From contig CAZQYC010000164.1 in NCBI GenBank assembly GCA_964597495.1, positions 1 through 5,885 on the forward strand: 5,885 bases of DNA, written 5' to 3'. Below, piece after piece: positions 1 through 4,589 of this stretch. The notes under the pieces are model-generated. The model did no database searches. It saw only the letters and a program-made list of their open reading frames with translations, and was not told where the DNA came from. The stretch comes from CAZQYC01 sp964597495. GTDB taxonomy: Bacteria; Pseudomonadota; Gammaproteobacteria; Steroidobacterales; Steroidobacteraceae. Position numbers and translations under genes: made by a program. Positions within the stretch are counted from its first letter, which is position 1; each line of letters opens with the position of its first letter.

Positions 1-599
1 TCGATTTCATTGGCGCGCGAAAAAGTCATTTGCTGTTGCAGCGAGAGCGTTTGCGCGGCCGCAATGCCGGCCATTGCCGCATCGCCGTTACCGGCCGATG
101 CGCCAACTAAAATGGCCGCCAGCATCGCCGCCGTCGAAATTAGGCTGTTCTTGCTTTGCTCGACCAGGCTACGTGCGATATGCCGTTGCGTTACGTGGGC
201 AATTTCGTGGGCAATAACGCCGGCGAGCTCGCTCTCGTCATGCGTTTCAAGAAGCAAGCCGCTGTTGACGCCGATGAATCCGCCCGGCAGTGCGAAGGCA
301 TTGATGCTGAGGTCTTTGATGACGAAGAAGGAAAAACGTCTTTTTTCAGCTTGCGAATAACTGGCAAGCTGGTGGCCGATCGAGTCGATGTATTGCGCCA
401 CTTCGGGGTCGTCGAGAATCTGATCGGTGTCGCGCAGGCCGCGCACGATCATGAGCCCGATGCGATATTCGTCGTCCAAGGAGATCGCCGCCTCGGCTGG
501 GCTGCCGATATCGGGCAATTGGTCGGGATCGATCGCCTGCGCCGGCGATGCGATGCCGGCAACGAAAGCGGCGAGAAGGAGGGCGCGGAAGATGTTCAC
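1..599 (-). CDS. bepA: Periplasmic M48 zinc metalloprotease, BepA/YfgC-like (N-terminal part, runs off left edge)
   Basis: This is the N-terminal 199 codons of a BepA-type protease, which in E. coli degrades or rescues stalled outer-membrane proteins such as LptD at the BAM complex. A signal peptide is visible at residues 1-22 (hydrophobic LLLAAFVAG, then an AQA-type cleavage site). The peptidase domain spans roughly 40-199, with the M48 zinc motif HEIAH at 131-135 (bases about 195-209). The family block NAFALPGGFIGVNSG lies at 100-114. The glutamate of the NE(I)xAD-type motif, the likely third zinc ligand, is residue 198 just inside the edge. The TPR half expected in BepA lies outside the window. 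The start is GTG at 597-599: no in-frame ATG lies upstream, the signal peptide begins at once, and a weak AGTAGG-like ribosome site sits four bases before it. E. coli also carries bepA downstream of the gcvR-bcp region. A different M48 paralogue (LoiP-like) is less likely, given the order of motifs. Confidence 0.88.
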   Translation of the reverse strand, partial: MNIFRALLLAAFVAGIASPAQAIDPDQLPDIGSPAEAAISLDDEYRIGLMIVRGLRDTDQILDDPEVAQYIDSIGHQLASYSQAEKRRFSFFVIKDLSINAFALPGGFIGVNSGLLLETHDESELAGVIAHEIAHVTQRHIARSLVEQSKNSLISTAAMLAAILVGASAGNGDAAMAGIAAAQTLSLQQQMTFSRANEI

Positions 600-916
600 A
601 GGACCTACTTTACTGGTGATGCTCGAGCAACCGCAATCTTGGGCGCGGCGATGGCAAGCTATGAAGATGCTTGGACGCTCGTAAAAAATTGCTGTGATCC
701 GTCACCCCGGTGAAGGCCGGGGTCCATCTTTCGGTTGAGGGGGTCCAAGATAGACCCTGGGTACTGAGAATTGCTCCTGCATTCCCAGTATGACCTCCAT
801 CCCTAGAGGCCTCCGGGTGACGAAAAGAAACCATCCGCATTCACCTCTCCAACTCTTGACCCTACATCGATTCGACTCCGATTGGACCGACGGCGGGGCT
901 TAAGGGTTCGCTCGCG
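600..916. other. Intergenic region between the phoH-like gene and bepA
   Basis: This 317-bp stretch separates two minus-strand genes. It must hold the 3' end of the phoH-like transcript and probably the bepA promoter. The middle (700-822) is a repeat element with three small hairpins. The 94 bp next to the phoH-like stop (823-916) contains no convincing protein-coding frame and no classical stem plus T-run terminator. On the minus strand just before bepA, TTGCGG and TAAAGT boxes 18 bp apart (about 610-639) resemble a sigma-70 promoter. They end too close to the GTG to leave a normal leader, so I do not call that promoter. A minus-strand frame covers 610-840, but most of it is repeat sequence. 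Confidence 0.6.
700..822. repeat. Intergenic MITE/REP-like element with terminal inverted repeats
   Basis: The ends are perfect 8-bp inverted repeats, CGTCACCC at 700-707 and GGGTGACG at 815-822. Inside are three local hairpins: ACCCCGG/CCGGGGT (704-710 with 717-723), GGGTC/GACCC (741-745 with 753-757), and CCTC/GAGG (794-797 with 806-809) that runs into the palindrome GAGGCCTC (806-813). The left end, GTCACCCCGG-TGAAGG-CCGGGGTCCA, matches a sequence style I recognise from dispersed intergenic repeats of many proteobacteria. Its minus-strand translation has the familiar spurious 'RHPEASRDGG ... WTPAFTGVTD' flavour of proteins called inside such repeats. No target-site duplication is evident at the ends. 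Folded RNA from it could serve as a terminator or processing site after the phoH-like gene. Copy number cannot be seen here, so its mobile nature is inferred. Confidence 0.65.
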
Positions 917-2377
917 CTACAAAGATTCCGAGGCGTAATCAGCGAGTCGTGAGCGTTCTCCGCGTTTCAAGGTGATGTGGCCGGAGTGCGGCCAGCCGCG
1001 GAAGCGGTTGACCACGTAGGTGAGGCCGCACGTGGTCTCGGTCAAATACGGCGTATCGATTTGCGCGATGTTCCCGAGGCAGACCAGCTTGGTTCCCGGG
1101 CCGGCGCGCGTCACCATGGCTTTCATTTGCTTGGGGGTTAAGTTTTGTGCTTCGTCGATGATGAGGAAGCGATTGAGGAAAGTTCTGCCGCGCATGAAAT
1201 TGAGCGAGCGAATCTTGATGCGGTTGCGCAGTAAGTCGTTGGTGGCGGCGCGCCCCCATTGCCCGCCCTCTTGGCTGCGCGTCAGCACTTCCAAGTTGTC
1301 CATGAGCGCGCCCATCCAGGGCTCCATCTTTTCTTCTTCGGTGCCAGGCAGAAAGCCGATGTCCTCGCCTAGCGGGATCGTGACTCGCGTCATGATGATT
1401 TCCGAATAGCGATTTGCTTCCAGCGTTTGCGCCAATCCCGCCGCTAAAGTCAGTAATGTTTTGCCGGTTCCCGCCGGGCCTAGAATCGTGACGAAGTCGA
1501 TCTCCGGGTTCATTAACAAGTTGAGTGCGAAATTCTGTTCGCGATTACGCGCTGCAATTCCCCAGACGTTGTGGCGCTCGCTGCGGAAGTCCTGCGCCAG
1601 CTGCAGTACGGCCTCTTCGCCGTCGACGCTTTGCACGACCGCCTCGACGCCGCTGTTCTGCGCTTGATACACGAACAGATTCGGCTGCCAGTCTTGCGCT
1701 AATGGCCCGCGAACGCGATAGAAGGTTCGCGCCTGCTCCTGCCACGATTCCATTTTAGAGCCGTGACGCTCCCAGAAATTCGTCGGCAATTCCTGCATGC
1801 CGGTGTGCAAGAGATCGGCGTCTTCGATGGTTTTATCGGAGAAATAATCCTCGGCGTGAATGCCGATGATGGTCGCTTTGATGCGGAGATTGATGTCCTT
1901 GGAAACGAGCGTGACGCGCGCCTGCGAATGCTGTTTCTGCAGGGCCAGCGTATGGCCGAGAATGGCATTGTCGGCGCCGTGACCCGGCAAGGTCTGCGGC
2001 AGTCCGTCGGCCAACACCCTCGTTTGAAAAAACAATCTGCCCGATGGTTTGTGCGCATGGCCGTTCGGATTTCCTTGATGCAGGCGCGTGTCGTGCAGGG
2101 CAATGCCGCGATCGATTTCCTCCTTGGTGGCAGTCGCCATGAGTTCGTCCAGGAAACGGCTGACTTGCCGCACGTTACGCGCTTGCTCGGAGATGCCTTT
2201 CTTGCCGGCATCGAGTTCCTCGAGCACGGTCATCGGAATGTAGATGTCGTGTTCGGCGAAGCGGAAGATCGCCGTGGGATCGTGCATCAGCACGTTCGTG
2301 TCGAGCACGAAGAGGCGGCGTTGTGGGGCGGTTGCGCGCGAACGGCTGTTGGATTTGGGTTTGGAGCGGGTGGGCAT
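917..2377 (-). CDS. PhoH family protein: N-terminal PIN domain fused to PhoH ATPase (PhoH2/YlaK-type)
   Basis: A complete 486-residue cytoplasmic protein. Residues 1-20 are a basic, serine/arginine-rich tail. The PIN-type ribonuclease domain follows at about 21-175, with the acidic residues expected of the fold: D26 in LDTNVLM, E53/E54 in LEELD, D136 in GADNAIL and D161 in SKDINLR. The PhoH P-loop ATPase domain covers about 275-486, with Walker A GPAGTGKT at 300-307, Walker B LIIDEAQN at 405-412 and a GNIAQID motif at 435-441. Mycobacterial homologues of this architecture unwind and cleave RNA; the same activity here is an inference. Length matches the family. The ATG at 2375-2377 is preceded by no clear Shine-Dalgarno sequence, but the basic tail followed by RLFVLDTN is a typical beginning. 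It lies 91 bp downstream of bcp. That spacer is too small for the antitoxin-like partner gene that precedes phoH2 in mycobacteria. The old phosphate-starvation name should not be read as a function. Confidence 0.93.
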   Translation of the reverse strand: MPTRSKPKSNSRSRATAPQRRLFVLDTNVLMHDPTAIFRFAEHDIYIPMTVLEELDAGKKGISEQARNVRQVSRFLDELMATATKEEIDRGIALHDTRLHQGNPNGHAHKPSGRLFFQTRVLADGLPQTLPGHGADNAILGHTLALQKQHSQARVTLVSKDINLRIKATIIGIHAEDYFSDKTIEDADLLHTGMQELPTNFWERHGSKMESWQEQARTFYRVRGPLAQDWQPNLFVYQAQNSGVEAVVQSVDGEEAVLQLAQDFRSERHNVWGIAARNREQNFALNLLMNPEIDFVTILGPAGTGKTLLTLAAGLAQTLEANRYSEIIMTRVTIPLGEDIGFLPGTEEEKMEPWMGALMDNLEVLTRSQEGGQWGRAATNDLLRNRIKIRSLNFMRGRTFLNRFLIIDEAQNLTPKQMKAMVTRAGPGTKLVCLGNIAQIDTPYLTETTCGLTYVVNRFRGWPHSGHITLKRGERSRLADYASESL

Positions 2378-2384
2378 GGTGGAA

Positions 2385-2485
2385 TAGCTACTAGCCTCTA
2401 GCGACTAGCAAGATAGAAGAATTAAAAGTAAGGATGGCAATGTGATCTCTGGAGTTTCTGGCTAGAGGCTAGTTGCTAGCGGTTA
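2385..2485. repeat. Inverted pair of heptameric TAGCNNC arrays flanking the bcp/phoH spacer
   Basis: The left array, on the plus strand, has four 7-bp units: TAGCTAC, TAGCCTC, TAGCGAC and TAGCAAG (2385-2412). The right array has the same motif on the minus strand: TAACCGC, TAGCAAC, TAGCCTC and TAGCCAG (2485 down to 2458). Together they form an 18-bp inverted repeat with one mismatch, TAGCTACTAGCCTCTAGC at 2385-2402 against 2461-2478. The 58 bp between the two arms (2403-2460) include the rest of both arrays and an AT-richer core. The arms could pair as a large hairpin. The right arm overlaps the end of bcp, supplying its last residues and TAG stop. CTAG occurs three times at 7-bp spacing in each array. 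It resembles heptanucleotide tandem repeats found between genes in other bacteria. Its function is unknown. Confidence 0.8.
2412..2440 (-). promoter_or_regulatory. Candidate sigma-70 promoter for the phoH-like gene
   Basis: On the minus strand, TTGCCA (2435-2440; five of six matches to TTGACA) is followed after 17 bp of AT-rich sequence by TCTATC (2412-2417), a poor -10 box with three of six matches. Transcription would start near 2405, giving a leader of roughly 28 nt made largely of the left heptad array before the ATG at 2377. Because bcp ends only 91 bp upstream, read-through from the gcvR-bcp transcript is an equally good explanation. This is a pattern match only. Confidence 0.28.
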
Positions 2486-2951
2486 GCTGCTGCGCGGCCT
2501 TAAGCACTTCCTCGGCATGGCCTTTCACCTTGACCTTGCGCCACTCCCGCTGCAAGACGCCCTTGGCATCGATCAGGAACGTACTGCGCTCGATGCCCAT
2601 GAACTTGCGCCCGTATAGGTTTTTCTCCCGGATGACGTCATACAGCTTGCAGACCGAACGGTCCTCGTCGGCGAGCAACTCAAAGGGAAACTTCATTTTG
2701 GCTTTGAATTTTTCGTGGGAGACCAGCGAGTCGCCGGAAATGCCGAGAACGGTTGTCTTCGCCTTTTTGAAAGCCGGCGCGAGCGCGGCGAAATCGGCGC
2801 CCTCGAGCGTGCAGCCCGGCGTGTTGTCCTTCGGGTAAAAATACACCACGAGATTTTTTCCCGCGGCATCCTGCAGGTTGAAGTCGCCGCCGGTACCGGC
2901 CGAGGAAAAAGTGGGCGCCGCCTTGCCGAGCGCAATTTTCTTGGCTGGCAT
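2469..2951 (-). CDS. bcp: Thioredoxin-dependent peroxiredoxin Bcp/PrxQ (AhpC/TSA family)
   Basis: A 160-residue cytoplasmic peroxiredoxin that reduces hydrogen peroxide and organic hydroperoxides. The peroxidatic cysteine is C47 in the signature YPKDNTPGCTLEG (39-51), with the supporting active-site T44 and P45. Further PrxQ blocks are GISGDSLVSHEKF (70-82) and YGRKFMGIERSTFLID, about 115-130. The resolving cysteine of E. coli Bcp, five residues after the first, is A52 here. The alternative resolving position near residue 83, known from Xylella-type PrxQ, is K83. The only other cysteine is C101 in SVCKLYDV. This looks like the 1-Cys type described for Burkholderia Bcp, unless C101 serves. The ATG at 2949-2951 lies 5 bp after the gcvR stop with no Shine-Dalgarno sequence, suggesting translational coupling. 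The same frame stays open upstream into gcvR, but homology starts at MPAKK. The C-terminal TASN and TAG stop come from the heptad repeat. Confidence 0.95.
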   Translation of the reverse strand: MPAKKIALGKAAPTFSSAGTGGDFNLQDAAGKNLVVYFYPKDNTPGCTLEGADFAALAPAFKKAKTTVLGISGDSLVSHEKFKAKMKFPFELLADEDRSVCKLYDVIREKNLYGRKFMGIERSTFLIDAKGVLQREWRKVKVKGHAEEVLKAAQQLTASN

Positions 2952-2956
2952 GGGGC

Positions 2957-3550
2957 TTAAATTTTGAGGGGTTCGAGAATGGCGTCGAGGTTCATTTGAT
3001 CGCAGAGGTCCAGGAATTCTTCCCGTAGCGCCGCGATGTGAATGCGGCTCGGAATATGAATCACCATCTGCACGGCGAACATCGGCGCACCGGTGTGCGC
3101 GGCAGCGTAACTGCGGGTATTGAGTTCCGCGATGTCGATGCCGCGCGAGCTGAAGAAGCCGGCGAGGTTGTAAACGATTCCCGGCTGATCGAGGCAAACC
3201 ACGTCGACGGTGTAGGTCACGACGTCGGGGCGCGCGGCGCGTTGCTCTGTTTTGCGGAGCGTGGCCGTGATGCCGCTCGTCTCGGAAAGTTTCTTGAGTT
3301 CGCCTTCGAGTTTCGCGAGCGTGTGCCAGTTGCCCGACACCAGGAGCAGCATGGCGAAATCGGTGCCGAGGGCGCTCATGCGGCTCTCGACGATGTTCCC
3401 GCCGCAATCGGCGACCACGCGGGTCAAGTCGTATACCAAACCGGTGCGATCGCCGCCGATCGCATTGATCACTATCAGTTGCTTCATTGCGTTGGAAGGA
3501 GGGGTGGACATGGAGTGCTTTGCAGTGAGGGGAGGGAAGTTTACAGCCAT
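2957..3550 (-). CDS. gcvR: GcvR-type double ACT-domain protein (glycine cleavage system regulator)
   Basis: A protein of up to 197 residues made of two ACT domains and little else. ACT 1 starts at KQLIVINAIGGDRTGLV (23-39) and ends near 98. ACT 2 runs from about 112 (TYTVDVVCLDQPGIV) to about 188. In E. coli, GcvR binds glycine and represses the gcv operon by contacting the activator GcvA. It has no DNA-binding domain, and none is seen here. Adjacency to bcp and divergence from dapA match the E. coli order and strengthen the name. The start is uncertain. In-frame ATGs lie at 3550, 3511 (residue 14) and 3487 (residue 22), none with a good ribosome site. The shortest begins directly at the ACT strand, as in many homologues, and the first 21 residues look like non-conserved leader. 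The TAA stop (2957-2959) is 5 bp before bcp, so the two form one transcription unit. Confidence 0.85.
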   Translation of the reverse strand: MAVNFPPLTAKHSMSTPPSNAMKQLIVINAIGGDRTGLVYDLTRVVADCGGNIVESRMSALGTDFAMLLLVSGNWHTLAKLEGELKKLSETSGITATLRKTEQRAARPDVVTYTVDVVCLDQPGIVYNLAGFFSSRGIDIAELNTRSYAAAHTGAPMFAVQMVIHIPSRIHIAALREEFLDLCDQMNLDAILEPLKI

Positions 3551-3640
3551 TTAACAATCAATTTCATCGCGGGGCGAAGTCTTGCTTGCGCGTGGGGTCT
3601 TGCGCCCAGTAGCATCGCTTCTCTTCCGAGAGGGGTTTCC
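3551..3640. promoter_or_regulatory. Divergent gcvR / dapA intergenic region
   Basis: These 90 bp, or up to 153 bp if gcvR starts at 3487, must carry promoters for both directions. I see no strong sigma-70 pair on either strand. TTGCTT (3582-3587) on the plus strand lacks a good -10 box. On the minus strand TTAAAT lies directly before the longest gcvR start, and if it is a -10 box then gcvR must start at 3511 or 3487. GTCTTGC occurs twice (3579-3585 and 3597-3603), 18 bp apart, a possible but unproven regulator site. Confidence 0.35.
3628..3635 (+). promoter_or_regulatory. dapA ribosome binding site
   Basis: GAGAGGGG lies five bases before the ATG at 3641 and is the clearest Shine-Dalgarno sequence in the window. 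It fixes the dapA start, even though the reading frame stays open for hundreds of bases upstream through the antisense of gcvR. Confidence 0.75.
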
Positions 3641-4489
3641 ATGTTTAAAGGCAGTATGGTAGCGCTGGTCACGCCTATGAAGGCGGACGGCGCGGTCGAC
3701 AACGAGGCGCTTGAGCGCCTGGTCGAGTTTCACGTCGAGGGGGGGACGAACGCCATCGTTGCCGTCGGCACGACGGGCGAATCCCCGACGCTGAGCGTCG
3801 AGGAACACATCGGCGTCATCAAGCGCGTGGTTCAAGCGTCGAAAAAGCGAGTGCCCGTGATTGCCGGAACTGGCGCCAATTCGACCACCGAAGCCATCGA
3901 ACTGACCCAGTCGGCGAAGGATGTCGGTGCGGATGCGTGTTTGCTCGTTACGCCTTACTACAACAAGCCGACGCAAGAAGGCCTGTATCAGCACTACAAG
4001 ACGCTCGCAAAGGCCGTCGCCATTCCGCAAATCTTGTACAACGTTCCCGGCCGCACCGCTGTCGATTTACAGCCCGAAACCGTCGAACGTCTATGCGAAT
4101 TTTCGAATATCGTCGGGATCAAAGAGGCGGCGTCGCTCGCGCGCAATCGCGAACACTTCGCTCGAGTGGGCGGACGGATCGACTTGATCAGCGGCGACGA
4201 CGATCTCGCTTGCGAGTGCGTTCTTGCCGGTTACCAAGGCGTCATTTCCGTCGCCGCCAACGTGGCGCCGAAACAAGTTCGTGCCGTCATGGATGCCGCG
4301 CTGGCCCGTGATTATGCAGGCGCCCGCAAGCTGGATGCCAAACTGCAGCCGCTGCACAAGGCGATGTTCCTCGAGAGCAATCCGATCCCGGTAAAGTGGG
4401 CCTTGGCTAGAATGGGATTGATCTCCAGTGGTATCCGCCTGCCGTTGACGACGCTGGCACCTGCGTTTCATGCGCAAGTGGAAGCTGCG
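3641..4489 (+). CDS. dapA: 4-hydroxy-tetrahydrodipicolinate synthase DapA (3' end lost in the gap)
   Basis: This cytoplasmic enzyme condenses pyruvate with aspartate semialdehyde, the first committed step to diaminopimelate and lysine. The visible 283 residues form the TIM barrel and most of the C-terminal helical domain. The E. coli catalytic residues sit at identical numbers: T44 and T45 in VGTTGES, Y107 in TPYYNKP, Y133, R138 in NVPGRT, and the Schiff-base lysine K161 in GIKEA. Of the E. coli lysine-feedback residues, H56, N80 and E84 are present, while position 53 is V instead of H, so feedback may differ. Family members are about 290-297 residues long, so only some 7-14 codons plus the stop are missing in the N block. 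A strong Shine-Dalgarno sequence precedes the ATG. In E. coli dapA is followed by bamC; here the following gene is unknown because of the gap. Confidence 0.97.
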
Positions 4490-4589
4490 NNNNNNNNNNN
4501 NNNNNNNNNNNNNNNNNNNNNNNNNNNNNNNNNNNNNNNNNNNNNNNNNNNNNNNNNNNNNNNNNNNNNNNNNNNNNNNNNNNNNNNNN
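4490..4589. other. Assembly gap (100 N)
   Basis: Exactly 100 consecutive N bases, a size commonly used as a placeholder for a scaffold gap of unknown length. dapA enters from the left and the Omp85-family gene from the right, and both lose their 3' ends here. Any reading frame that crosses it is meaningless. Confidence 0.98.

Noticed and set aside
156..713. A 185-codon plus-strand frame at the left end
   Set aside because: It is antisense to the M48 protease, whose signal peptide and HEIAH motif make the minus strand the coding strand.
610..840. A small minus-strand protein of 76 codons
   Set aside because: Most of it is a translation of the inverted-repeat element, with the composition typical of spurious repeat-encoded proteins.
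883..916. Possible intrinsic terminator just after the phoH-like stop codon
   Set aside because: Only a weak GC-rich stretch is present, without a stable stem or a T-run on the minus strand.
1763..2401. A 212-codon plus-strand frame antisense to the phoH-like gene
   Set aside because: It mirrors the PIN and linker coding sequence, whose motifs are intact on the minus strand, and has no recognisable domain.
2385..2485. CRISPR-like array
   Set aside because: Units are 7 bp and contiguous with no spacers; they form tandem heptads, not direct repeats separated by unique sequence.
3038..3640. Long in-frame extension upstream of dapA on the plus strand
   Set aside because: It is antisense to gcvR and lacks homology-like features. 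The GAGAGGGG ribosome site and family start place dapA at 3641.
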